A stretch of DNA of 64,000 bases from Salinispora mooreana (GTDB lineage Bacteria; Actinomycetota; Actinomycetes; Mycobacteriales; Micromonosporaceae). The notes below the pieces were generated by a model that was given only the letters and a program-made list of their open reading frames with translations, ran no database searches and was not told the origin of the DNA. Where the stretch lies: NCBI RefSeq assembly GCF_000379065.1, contig NZ_KB900614.1, positions 2,161,149 to 2,225,148 on the forward strand, in the 5' to 3' direction. Made by a program: the position numbers and the translations under genes. Positions 44,314 through 52,107 of the stretch are shown here, in pieces (position 1 is the first letter of the stretch; every line of letters begins with the position of its first letter).

Positions 44314-44432
44314 GGAGGGCTCGTTATGCTGCACTCGGCCTTCGAGCTTCACAAGGGTGCCTGGCCTTGATTTTCCGGGTCGAGGTGAACGAAAACTACA
44401 TAGTTGATCTTTAGCGATGCAGGTCATGAAGC
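44314..44432 (+). promoter_or_regulatory. probable CRISPR leader
   Basis: The last 60 bp before the first repeat are distinctly AT-rich (for example GAAAACTACATAGTTGATC at 44392-44410) in a high-GC context. No similar tract lies on the other side of the array. The repeat orientation fits transcription to the right, so the array promoter and integration site of new spacers should be here. Confidence 0.55.
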
Positions 44433-45130
44433 CTGCTCCCCGCACACGCGGGGGTGATCCGTTGCGGCTGCCGCCCTCCGGATTGAACCCGGCCTGCTCC
44501 CCGCACACGCGGGGGTGATCCCTGAATTGCTTGGCCGGCGGCCCGCGCGGCTTCCTGCTCCCCGCACACGCGGGGGTGATCCGTAGCTATCCAGAGCGGT
44601 CGTCTTCTCATACAGCTGCTCCCCGCACACGCGGGGGTGATCCGACCTGGGCCACGCTACTGGCCCCACAGGCAAGCTGCTCCCCGCACACGCGGGGGTG
44701 ATCCCTCATAGGTCCGGCCCCGGGTTGACCGCAGAGCCTGCTCCCCGCACACGCGGGGTGATCCTGCAGGATGAGTACGCAGACTCCGGCTGTCCGACTG
44801 CTCCCCGCACACGCGGGGGTGATCCCCCGGCTACACCGACCGCCTACGCGATCTCATCCTGCTCCCCGCACACGCGGGGGTGATCCCACCCACGTACTCC
44901 CACCCAACGCCGGCAGGACCTGCTCCCCGCACACGCGGGGGTGATCCCGCCGGTAGCAGCGCCTGGACCCCGTCTGCCACCTGCTCCCCGCACACGCGGG
45001 GGTGATCCGTCAAGGAGCTTCATCCGCTTGACGACCTGTCCCTGCTCCCCGCACACGCGGGGGTGATCCGGGCCGTGCCTGCGACTGGACGATGACCAGC
45101 GGCTGCTCCCCGCACACGCGGGGGTGATCC
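44433..45130 (+). CRISPR. type I-E-like CRISPR array, 12 repeats and 11 spacers
   Basis: 28-bp repeats (begin CTGCTCCCCGC, palindromic core, end GGGGGTGATCC) start at 44433, 44494, 44555, 44616, 44677, 44738, 44798, 44859, 44920, 44981, 45042 and 45103. All spacers are 33 bp and all differ. Repeat 6 (44738-44764) lacks one G. Repeat type matches subtype I-E; in the plus direction the end GTGATCC would be the crRNA 5' handle. No cas gene is present in the window, so processing must depend on Cas proteins elsewhere. The array lies inside the AICE. Protein frames across it are artefacts. Confidence 0.96.
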
Positions 45131-45192
45131 CGGGCCCGACGCCTCTGCGCAACACCACCGCCTCAGAGTCGCGTTACGGATTGAAGGGGTGT

Positions 45193-46098
45193 TCACGATT
45201 CTTGGATGTTGCCGATTTCACTCTTGAGCCAGTTCAGTGATTTGAGTAGCAGGTCTTGTTCGAACTGTTGTGGTTGGTCGCTATCTGGTTGGTACTCGGC
45301 CATTGCGGCGTGAATGCGGTCGTACCAGCGTTCCAGGGCAGGCCAAGAGTTGTTCTGGGTTCGCCCTGTTTCGATGGCGTGCTGGTATATGACTTTTAGC
45401 TCCTGGGCCATCAGCTCGGGCTTTGGTCTTTGTGGGTTAACCCAGTCGTCGGCGAGTACTGGCCGGAGGCGTAGGGCGTGACGGTTCCAGTGCATCAGAA
45501 TTTCAAGGTCGACGGTGAATCCGTCCGGCAGTTTCGTGGGCCATAGTTCGCGTACTGCCGCGCGCTGTCCGGACCATGGGGTGGAACCGACCTTGGGTAG
45601 AATTTCGGGGAAAAGGTATCCTGCTATGGGGGCGAAGAATCCGTGCAGCCACATTTGTGGGTAGAGCGGACGCCAGTAGAGGTCAGTGATACAGGCGTCG
45701 GCAATGCCCTGCAGGATGGGTTCCACGAGGATGGTTACGAGGGGCCGGTCCCCGAAGTATCGGATGTCTCCGTCGACAAGGCAGACGATGTCGCCGTCAG
45801 CCTCGTCGAGCCCAGCCCGGACTGCGGAGCCCTTCCCGATTGGCGCCTCCACGACGTTCGCCCCGGCGTCGGCTGCGACTTTCGCTGTGCCGTCGGTGCA
45901 GCCGCTGGCGCTGACGATCACCTCCCCCTGGGCTCCGATGAGGTCGAGTCCACGTCGAGATTCGGCTACGACTTCCGCGACCGTTGCTGCCTCGTTGTGT
46001 GCGGGGATGACGACGCTCACCCTGCCGGTGTTGCGTTCTAGGGTGCGTTGAGAAACTAGGTTCAGGCCGAGTGCTGGGTTGATTTCGGGCCGTGTCAT
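45193..46098 (-). CDS. GT2-family glycosyltransferase (GpgS-like)
   Basis: A 301-residue GT-A fold enzyme. VSVVIPAHNEAATVAEVV is the nucleotide-binding start, SASGCTDGTAKVAADAGA follows, and VCLVDGDIRYF holds the DxD-type metal site. The overall pattern recalls glucosyl-3-phosphoglycerate synthases and related NDP-sugar transferases. The ATG at 46098 directly follows the regulator stop (TGA-A-ATG), so translation is coupled to the GntR gene. An enzyme of small-molecule or cell-envelope glycosylation inside an AICE is unusual cargo. Acceptor and donor are unknown. Confidence 0.8.
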   Translation of the reverse strand: MTRPEINPALGLNLVSQRTLERNTGRVSVVIPAHNEAATVAEVVAESRRGLDLIGAQGEVIVSASGCTDGTAKVAADAGANVVEAPIGKGSAVRAGLDEADGDIVCLVDGDIRYFGDRPLVTILVEPILQGIADACITDLYWRPLYPQMWLHGFFAPIAGYLFPEILPKVGSTPWSGQRAAVRELWPTKLPDGFTVDLEILMHWNRHALRLRPVLADDWVNPQRPKPELMAQELKVIYQHAIETGRTQNNSWPALERWYDRIHAAMAEYQPDSDQPQQFEQDLLLKSLNWLKSEIGNIQES

Positions 46099-46099
46099 T

Positions 46100-46948
46100 T
46101 CAGCCGTCCGTTTCTGGGTCGAAGGTGGGGTGCCCGGTCGGCCATCGTTCCAGCGATTCGGTGAACACCAGGCCAGTGCGGTCCGCTGGGTACGTCGCGT
46201 CCGAAATTTCGACGGTCCGGCCGTAGATGTCAACTGACTTGGTGTGAACGCACAGAAGCGGCACTCCGAGGTCCATTCCCCACCGTTGACGGTCCCCGGG
46301 GGTGGGTTCGATGGCCGTTACCGACCGTACGAGGCGTTCGATTTCGATTCCCACTGTATAGAGCTGGTGCATGTGGCCACCCGGCCACGGCTCCTTGGAC
46401 TCGTCGCGCAAGTCTGGATTGGACCTGATCAGGTCAAGTGGAATGTGGGAAATACTCCACGCTAGCCGGATTCCGTTCTGGTCGGTTGTCTCGTAGGTAC
46501 GGCACAGAAGTTCGGCGTTCACCTCAAGTCCGAACTCTGAAGCCAGCTCTTCGGTCGCCCGAACTTCTGTGTAGCGGGCCGAGAAGCTGGTGTGATCGAT
46601 CGAGACCCCTGCAGTCTGTTCGACCGTTCCCCGCGCGGCGCGTTCGCTCCTGGGACGGAGTACGAGACTCTTCTGCTCCTGGGTCATGTCGATCGTCAGC
46701 TTGATCCGGCGCGGTGGCGTCCGTACGCGTGCGCGTCGACCACGGCCACCCGTGATGCGGCCCTCGCTGGCTAGAACGGCGAGAGCGCTGCGGGCAACAC
46801 CGGGCGAGCACCGCCACTGGGCGACCAGTTGACTCACCGAGGGCACCTCAGCACCGGGTCCAAGTTCCCCCGACAGGATGCGAGATCGCAGGTCATTGGC
46901 TATCTGGTGATGGACCGGGATCGTTCCGGCCGTCGGTTCGGGATGCAC
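46100..46948 (-). CDS. GntR family regulator with UTRA effector domain
   Basis: 282 residues. The N-terminal winged helix (IPVHHQIANDLRSRILSGEL, VPSVSQLVAQWRCSPGVARS) is followed from about residue 110 by a UTRA ligand-sensing domain (SFSARYTEVRATEELASEFG, LCRTYETTDQNGIRLAWSIS, GIEIERLVRSVTAIEPTPGD). It starts with GTG at 46948. It heads an operon with the glycosyltransferase and is divergent from the transfer genes, with two similar palindromes in between. It probably represses both directions until a small ligand is bound. Confidence 0.85.
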   Translation of the reverse strand: MHPEPTAGTIPVHHQIANDLRSRILSGELGPGAEVPSVSQLVAQWRCSPGVARSALAVLASEGRITGGRGRRARVRTPPRRIKLTIDMTQEQKSLVLRPRSERAARGTVEQTAGVSIDHTSFSARYTEVRATEELASEFGLEVNAELLCRTYETTDQNGIRLAWSISHIPLDLIRSNPDLRDESKEPWPGGHMHQLYTVGIEIERLVRSVTAIEPTPGDRQRWGMDLGVPLLCVHTKSVDIYGRTVEISDATYPADRTGLVFTESLERWPTGHPTFDPETDG

Positions 46949-46974
46949 GACTCCATTACAGCACAGCTTTGACA

Positions 46975-47039
46975 GTTCGCCAGCGAACCCCTTGCGCCTG
47001 GGCGGAGGTACTGCTAGCTTCGAATCACCTCGCTAGCGA
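46975..47039. promoter_or_regulatory. twin palindromes in the GntR/transfer divergent promoter region
   Basis: Site 1 is the perfect palindrome GTTCGC-CA-GCGAAC at 46975-46988. Site 2 is TCGCTAGCGA at 47030-47039. Both contain TTCGC(C/T)AGCGA when read in the proper direction, 50 bp apart. They are good candidates for the GntR-UTRA operator. TTTGACA at 46968-46974 next to site 1 could be a -35 box. Confidence 0.6.
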
Positions 47040-47128
47040 ACCGGTGAATCAGCAAGGTCGCAAGGGGTGAGGGTCCACAGACAGTGACCGACATGGTTGA
47101 AGACACGTGCAGTGAAGGGGATCAAGAG

Positions 47129-47455
47129 ATGCGGAACATTCCGGTGAATCTTGGTGGGTTCAAGTTGCGGGTGGTGGAGGAGCCGGCGATCAAGATGGAT
47201 CAGGAGGGGCGGGTGCAGACGGCGTATGGGACGGATGACCCGCTGTACACGGTGGCGGTGTTCGCGAAGCCCCTCGCTACGGAGGACGGCTACCGGGGTA
47301 AGGGCGAGGAGCTGAAGATCACTCTGTCCGCGAACCCGGGTGAGGTTGCTGAGGGCGACCTCGTGGAGCTGAGCGGGGCGACGGTGTCGCACTGGGAGCG
47401 TGATGGCCGTTCGGGCCTGTCGTGGAAGGCGGCGAGCCTGAAGCCGATCGGCTAG
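47129..47455 (+). CDS. AICE accessory protein, Pra-like (replication/integration/excision activator type)
   Basis: 108 residues starting MRNIPVNLGGFKLRVVEEPA, then VQTAYGTDDPLYTVAVFAKP and ELKITLSANPGEVAEGDLVE. The layout is that of small all-beta proteins annotated in actinobacterial elements as activators of replication, integration and excision. Resemblance is by eye. First gene of the plus-strand transfer module; the ATG at 47129 is preferred over 47084 because the fold starts there. Confidence 0.5.
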   Translation: MRNIPVNLGGFKLRVVEEPAIKMDQEGRVQTAYGTDDPLYTVAVFAKPLATEDGYRGKGEELKITLSANPGEVAEGDLVELSGATVSHWERDGRSGLSWKAASLKPIG

Positions 47456-47668
47456 GAGCAAGATCTTTGGCCCTGCCCCTGTGTGGTGGGTGACCCGTTC
47501 GAGTCGGGTCAGGGCGCGTGGTCGAGGCCCTGTGGTCGGGGTAGTCCCGGTCGCATCCTCGGTAGCTCGTTTTTTGATAACTCCACAGCGGATATCCCTT
47601 GCCTAAAACAGCCCTGAATTGGCTATTTCGAAACGTCTTGTTTCGTGAGTTTGGGAGGGAGGTTTGTG

Positions 47669-47791
47669 ATGTCTGATTTTGAGTTGATCCTGCTCGGTCT
47701 ACTATTCCTGTCCGTGATGATGAATATTGGTCTGCTGCGTCGTGAGGGTCGGCGGTGGCGTCGTATGTGGCGCTTGACCGGCCGGGAGTAG
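47669..47791 (+). CDS. very small membrane protein of the AICE
   Basis: 40 residues: MSDFELILLGLLFLSVMMNI, one transmembrane helix, then a basic tail ending RRMWRLTGRE. Ribosome site GGGAGGGAGG upstream of the ATG. Small single-span proteins (Spd type) are usual in the spread loci of Streptomyces plasmids, so a role in transfer is plausible. Confidence 0.5.
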   Translation: MSDFELILLGLLFLSVMMNIGLLRREGRRWRRMWRLTGRE

Positions 47792-47902
47792 CCGCCGCCT
47801 TACGCGGAAGGTTCTATCCATCCCCAAGTTCTGTGCTGGGGGTGGGTGGTGCCCGCCGCCGTGGCTGGGTGTCGTGTTTTGAATACGGAAAGGGGAGTAG
47901 GT

Positions 47903-48178
47903 ATGGATGTGGTTCCGGAGGTGTGGAAGGGGTTGACCGGGAGGTCTCGGTATGAGGCTTTGGTGGGTAACGCGCAGGGGTTGGCGATGCTGCTGGATGG
48001 GGTGTCGAGCCTGATCAAGGCGTGTGAGCCGCCGCCCGGGAGCTTGTACCAGTTCGCAGCTCGGGTGGAGGACCTGGAGGACGCGCATAAGCAGAGCGCG
48101 GAGACGCTGCGCACGTTTGTGGTGCGGGTGAAGTCGTTTGAGGCTGATCTGGTGTCGAAGCCGTGGAAGGTGTCCTGA
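47903..48178 (+). CDS. hypothetical AICE protein (spread-module type)
   Basis: 91 residues, almost all helical: MDVVPEVWKGLTGRSRYEAL, then LDGVSSLIKACEPPPGSLYQ and RVEDLEDAHKQSAETLRTFV. Ribosome site AGGGGAG before ATG 47903. Its stop overlaps the next start (TGATG). Located where plasmid spread (Spd) genes stand in related elements. No known domain. Confidence 0.6.
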   Translation: MDVVPEVWKGLTGRSRYEALVGNAQGLAMLLDGVSSLIKACEPPPGSLYQFAARVEDLEDAHKQSAETLRTFVVRVKSFEADLVSKPWKVS

Positions 48179-48414
48179 TGTCGTATCGGGTGTCGGACAC
48201 GTATGACGGGATTGATCAGGCGATGCGGTTGCTGCGCCGGTCGATGAAGGGCATGCCACAGCGGTATCGGTACATGAAGCAGTACGACGATCTACGTCGG
48301 GCGGTCGCGGTGTTGGTGATCCTTTTGGAGGAGGCCGCGCCGTGGTTGGAGGAAACCGACAAGGCAAAAACGGCTACGACGCGGGCGCGGAAGATGTTCG
48401 ACGCCGTCCGCTAG
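48178..48414 (+). CDS. hypothetical AICE protein coupled to 47903-48178
   Basis: 78 residues: MSYRVSDTYDGIDQAMRLLR, then QRYRYMKQYDDLRRAVAVLV and KTATTRARKMFDAVR. Highly charged and helical. Its ATG shares one base with the previous stop, so the two are probably made in equal amounts and may act together. Function unknown. Confidence 0.6.
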   Translation: MSYRVSDTYDGIDQAMRLLRRSMKGMPQRYRYMKQYDDLRRAVAVLVILLEEAAPWLEETDKAKTATTRARKMFDAVR

Positions 48415-48514
48415 CAACACAATCCAGCTTTGGTGGGGGTTCGGGTCGGCGGTGACTGATCCGGGCCCCCTCATTTTCGGTACTCACAATACGCGAATTG
48501 GGATGGTGTGACAG

Positions 48515-49873
48515 ATGGGCACTACGCAGCGTCGTCAGGGTTGGGAATGGCGTGTGGCCGGGTGGGCGATGCGGCACCCGGGTTTCGTAGCCGTGCCGGC
48601 AGCGGGTGCGGCCAGTGTCGCCCAGTTCGGCCCGACCACGGTTGGTGGTGCTGCTGCTGGTGTGCTGGCAGCGGGTGTCGGCTGGTACCGGGGACACCCC
48701 GGGTCGTGGGAAGCGGTGGTAGCTCCTCGGCTGCGGGCGATACGCCGCCGGTGGTTATCTCGGACGTATCTGGGCCCGGGGTGGAGCCGGGTCGTGGAGG
48801 CGTGTGGCCTGGTCACGGTCCATCGGGTCACCGGGGTGATCAATGTGCCGCGCATCATCCGGATCCGCTCTCACTCCCCGTCCACCGAGACCGTCTACGT
48901 ACGCCTGCTGTTCGGTCAGACTCCGAAGCTGTGGGAGGAAGCCTCCGAGGCCCTGGCGGTGGCGTTACGGGCGGAACGCATCGGGGTGGAGCGGGTCGGC
49001 CCGCAAATCATCGCCCTGATCGTGCAACGCTCGGAACCGTTCGATCAGGTGATCATCCCACCGGACCTTCCCGGCGATGCGGACGCGACCAGTCTGGGCC
49101 GGGTTTACCTGGGGGAGACCGAGTACGGCACCGACTGGCACGCGCCCCTGATCGGGCAGCACTGGCTCGTCTCCGGCGCCACCGGCTCCGGCAAAAACTC
49201 GGTCACCTGGATGGCGCTTCGGGCGTGCGCTCCGCTGATCCGAGACGGCCTGGTCCGCCTGCACGTGGTCAACCCCAAAGGCACCGAACTCAACGCGCTC
49301 ACGTCGGTCGCCTACCGGTACGCCGAAGCTGACGGCGACATCGTGGACGTGCTGTCCGGCGTCTGGGAGATCATGCAGGACCGCAAGAAGGTCCTGGCCG
49401 AGCAGGGCCGGCGCACCTTCGACATGTCCCACGACACACCCCTCGACCTTCTGCTCATTGACGAGCTGGGTGCGGTCACCGGGTACGGAGACCGATCACT
49501 CACTCGGGGTGCTCAGGCGGTGCTGCCGCTGATCCTGTCCCAGGCCCGCGCACTCGGCGGCACCGTGATCGGCGCACTGCAAGAGCCGACCAAAGACGTG
49601 ATCCCCCAACGGGACCTCTTCTCCTTGCGGGTGTGTATGCGGTCCACCTCCGCCGGACACCCGGACATGGTCCTCGGTGAAGACATGCGCCGCCGGGGCG
49701 CCTTGGCCGATGAGATCCCCAACGAACCAGGCTCGGCGGGTATCGGCTTCGTCGTCAAACAACGCTCCCGCACCCCAATGCGAGTGCGGGCGGCGTACTG
49801 CGACGACACCGATGTTGCCGACCTCGTACACGTCGCCGGGTGGCCGCACACCGAACTCGCCACCACCGGGTGA
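48515..49873 (+). CDS. TraB/FtsK-like conjugative DNA translocase
   Basis: A 452-residue FtsK/SpoIIIE-type ATPase. Two hydrophobic stretches lie in the first 60 residues. Walker A GATGSGKNS is at 221-229, VVNPKGTELN follows, and Walker B LLLIDELG lies near 315. Single TraB proteins of this type move double-stranded DNA between mycelia in AICEs and Streptomyces plasmids. The usual C-terminal DNA-recognition helix region appears short. Start codon of the next gene overlaps the stop. Confidence 0.88.
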   Translation: MGTTQRRQGWEWRVAGWAMRHPGFVAVPAAGAASVAQFGPTTVGGAAAGVLAAGVGWYRGHPGSWEAVVAPRLRAIRRRWLSRTYLGPGWSRVVEACGLVTVHRVTGVINVPRIIRIRSHSPSTETVYVRLLFGQTPKLWEEASEALAVALRAERIGVERVGPQIIALIVQRSEPFDQVIIPPDLPGDADATSLGRVYLGETEYGTDWHAPLIGQHWLVSGATGSGKNSVTWMALRACAPLIRDGLVRLHVVNPKGTELNALTSVAYRYAEADGDIVDVLSGVWEIMQDRKKVLAEQGRRTFDMSHDTPLDLLLIDELGAVTGYGDRSLTRGAQAVLPLILSQARALGGTVIGALQEPTKDVIPQRDLFSLRVCMRSTSAGHPDMVLGEDMRRRGALADEIPNEPGSAGIGFVVKQRSRTPMRVRAAYCDDTDVADLVHVAGWPHTELATTG

Positions 49874-50763
49874 ACGCCATGGACGACGACACCGGCAAGT
49901 CCCGTCAGGTCCGGCAGCCGCGCCCGGTCCGACGGTTGACCAAACGGCTCGACGTGGCCCGGCAGCTTCACGACCTGGAACAAGACTCCGCCTTGGACAT
50001 TGTGGAGATCGAACGGCTGCGGGTGAGCGTGACCCGCTGCTTGTGGTTGTTCCTCGCGGTCGGATCGGCGTTCACCACCACCGGTGTGCAGGACTTCCTC
50101 GCCGGGCACCTCACTCCCGCCGACCCCGTGTGGTGGGGATGCTGGGGAGTAGAGCCCTGCCTCGTCGGCATCCTGATCACCATCCTGCGCTGGGAAGCCG
50201 CGATGATCGCCCGAGAGATCCCCATCAACTCCCGTGCCGTCGACTGGCTCAAACGCTTCCTCCTCACCTCCACCCTGATCATGAACGTCGTACCCGCACT
50301 ATGGCCCAGAGAAGGCAAGATCAGCGCGGGCATGCTCGCCGCGCACATCATGGTCCCGATCCTCGTGTTCTTCCTCGCCGAAGTCATGCCCATCGTGCAA
50401 GCACGCTGCACCCAAGCACGCCGCGCCATCACCCTCCCCACCCCGAAACACCCGGAACCCGTACCCGCGCCGGCACCCGTTGCAGCTCCAATCAGCATGC
50501 CGGCCCCCATGATGGAACCCCCGGTACCCCCAACTCCGGTTCCGGCTCCGGTTCACCACCTTGCTGAGGTGAGCTCGCCGGTGTCTCTGGACGGACTGGG
50601 TATCCCCGCCGGGGTACAAACCCAGATCCGTCGTCTCGTCACCGACCTGGACCGGCCAGTCACCGCCGCTGACATTCAGCAGGCCACCCGACTACCGCTA
50701 CCTCTCGCGGCCCGGGTCGCTGACCGGCTCACCCCCGCCGGCATGAACGGGCACGCCCACTAA
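49870..50763 (+). CDS. DUF2637 membrane protein (SpdB-like)
   Basis: Up to 297 residues from GTG 49870 (overlapping the TraB stop as GTGA) or 294 from ATG 49879. Helical N-terminus, then four transmembrane segments (LWLFLAVGSAFTTTGVQDFL, WWGCWGVEPCLVGILITIL, FLLTSTLIMNVVPALW, AHIMVPILVFFLAEVMPIVQ), a Pro/Ala-rich linker and a C-terminal helical domain (VTAADIQQATRLPLPLAARV) resembling a winged helix. Proteins of this family accompany TraB and are thought to help DNA spread. Confidence 0.78.
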   Translation: MNAMDDDTGKSRQVRQPRPVRRLTKRLDVARQLHDLEQDSALDIVEIERLRVSVTRCLWLFLAVGSAFTTTGVQDFLAGHLTPADPVWWGCWGVEPCLVGILITILRWEAAMIAREIPINSRAVDWLKRFLLTSTLIMNVVPALWPREGKISAGMLAAHIMVPILVFFLAEVMPIVQARCTQARRAITLPTPKHPEPVPAPAPVAAPISMPAPMMEPPVPPTPVPAPVHHLAEVSSPVSLDGLGIPAGVQTQIRRLVTDLDRPVTAADIQQATRLPLPLAARVADRLTPAGMNGHAH

Positions 50764-50894
50764 CCCTGGGCACCCGCCGGTACTCGTCTTTCTGGTCTGC
50801 CGCGCCCCCACCTAAACCCCTCCGGGGGCGCGGCAGACCCCGCGCAGCTTCCTTGATCCGTTGATCCAGCCTGCCCGGAAGTGGAGACACAGTC

Positions 50895-51596
50895 ATGTTT
50901 CATCCACTGCTCGACCTGCCCGCACCCGATCCCTCGGCCCCTGAAAGCGCGGCATTCGTCGCCGGTCTGCTCCTGGCCGCCGCTGCCGCCCTGACCTCCC
51001 GGCACCGGATACGGGCCCTGCGCCACGAACTCGCCGCGCTGCGCCTCGCCGCCCTACTCGACCCACTGACCGGCCTTGCGAACCGGGCCGGACTCACCCA
51101 GGCATGGGTACATCTCGCCCCCACCCGACCGCACGTGGCCGTGATCGACCTGGACGGCTTCAAACCGATCAATGACACCCACGGCCACGCTGCCGGCGAC
51201 ATCCTGCTCACCACCATCGCCCACCGCCTCCAAACGGTCACCACCGCCGCGCGTCTCGGCGGAGACGAATTCGCCGCCCTCATCTGCGACCCCAACCCCA
51301 CCACCACCGCCGCCCGCCTCGCCCACACCATCGCCGCCCCCGTCCGACTACCGAGCGGGGCCACGGTCTGCGTCACGGCGAGCATCGGCCTGGCTCCTAC
51401 CGCTGGTGACCTACCCGCCGCCCTCGCCGCCGCCGACGCCGCCATGTACCGCGCCAAAACCAGCAAAACCGGCCCCGCCGTCTACGACCCCGCCCGGGAT
51501 GACCACACCGCCCCCGACTCCCGGCCAGGTGTGCGGACCCGCGACCTACCCACCCCCACCCCCTGGCACCTACCCACCACGGAGGCCATCGCATGA
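50895..51596 (+). CDS. GGDEF-domain protein (putative diguanylate cyclase) of the AICE
   Basis: 233 residues. One transmembrane helix (residues 19-35, AAFVAGLLLAAAAALTS), a short coiled coil, then a GGDEF domain with DPLTGLANRAGL (56-67), VIDLDGFKPINDTHGHAAGD and the active-site loop RLGGDEF (GGDEF at 122-126) intact. The product-inhibition RxxD site is not seen. It should make cyclic di-GMP. It is translationally coupled to the replication genes downstream. Confidence 0.85.
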   Translation: MFHPLLDLPAPDPSAPESAAFVAGLLLAAAAALTSRHRIRALRHELAALRLAALLDPLTGLANRAGLTQAWVHLAPTRPHVAVIDLDGFKPINDTHGHAAGDILLTTIAHRLQTVTTAARLGGDEFAALICDPNPTTTAARLAHTIAAPVRLPSGATVCVTASIGLAPTAGDLPAALAAADAAMYRAKTSKTGPAVYDPARDDHTAPDSRPGVRTRDLPTPTPWHLPTTEAIA

Positions 51597-51898
51597 ACCC
51601 CCGATCCGCCCGCCGTGCCGGTCACACCGACTGGTGTGCCCGTGACCACCGCTGCAACCTCGGCGAACACCGCTCCCACGAAATTACCGTGGACCTACCC
51701 GCCCGTGCCCGCGCTGTTCTCGTCCGCGCCCGCACCGCCACCGGCCGCGACTACGCCGACATTCGTATCCGCGTCGCTCTCGCCCCCACCGAACCCGCCG
51801 CCCGCCGCCAACTCACCGGCCTCCTCGGCGACCTGAGACACACCATCACCCGCGCTGCCATCGCCACCCAGCCCCACCCACGAAGGCACCCGCGATGA
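51593..51898 (+). CDS. small hypothetical AICE protein
   Basis: 101 residues overlapping the GGDEF gene stop by 4 bp (ATGA). TDWCARDHRCNLGEHRSHEI near the start contains Cys and His that could bind zinc; the rest is Ala/Arg-rich and helical. Conserved in position before the replication initiator in related elements. Function unknown. Confidence 0.6.
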   Translation: MNPRSARRAGHTDWCARDHRCNLGEHRSHEITVDLPARARAVLVRARTATGRDYADIRIRVALAPTEPAARRQLTGLLGDLRHTITRAAIATQPHPRRHPR

Positions 51899-52107
51899 CG
51901 CGCCCTACCCATCCCGCCGCCGCCGTCCGCGCCGCCCGACCCGGGCATGTCATGTGCGCGGCCGGCTGCGGCTGGCCCCTCGACCCCGCCGCCCGCACCG
52001 GATGCGACGGCAACCCGACTGCGTTCGACCGCCACCCCGGCTGCGAACCCCCCACCACCACAACCACCACCGGGCGGTCCCGCCGGCATCTTCGGAGCGT
52101 CCCATGA
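51895..52107 (+). CDS. small hypothetical AICE protein with Cys pairs
   Basis: 70 residues, 4-bp overlaps with both neighbours. VMCAAGCGWPLDPAARTGCD followed by HPGC gives four Cys in a zinc-ribbon-like spacing. The tail is Thr/Arg-rich. Possibly a small DNA-binding partner of the replication protein; not proven. Confidence 0.55.
   Translation: MTRPTHPAAAVRAARPGHVMCAAGCGWPLDPAARTGCDGNPTAFDRHPGCEPPTTTTTTGRSRRHLRSVP

Noticed and set aside
44184..44414. Possible cas2 gene just before the CRISPR leader
   Set aside because: No Cas2 motif in any frame; only an IS481-like N-terminal fragment fits.
44424..45158. Repetitive proteins with HPRVCGEQ or ITPACAGS units
   Set aside because: Translations of the CRISPR repeats.
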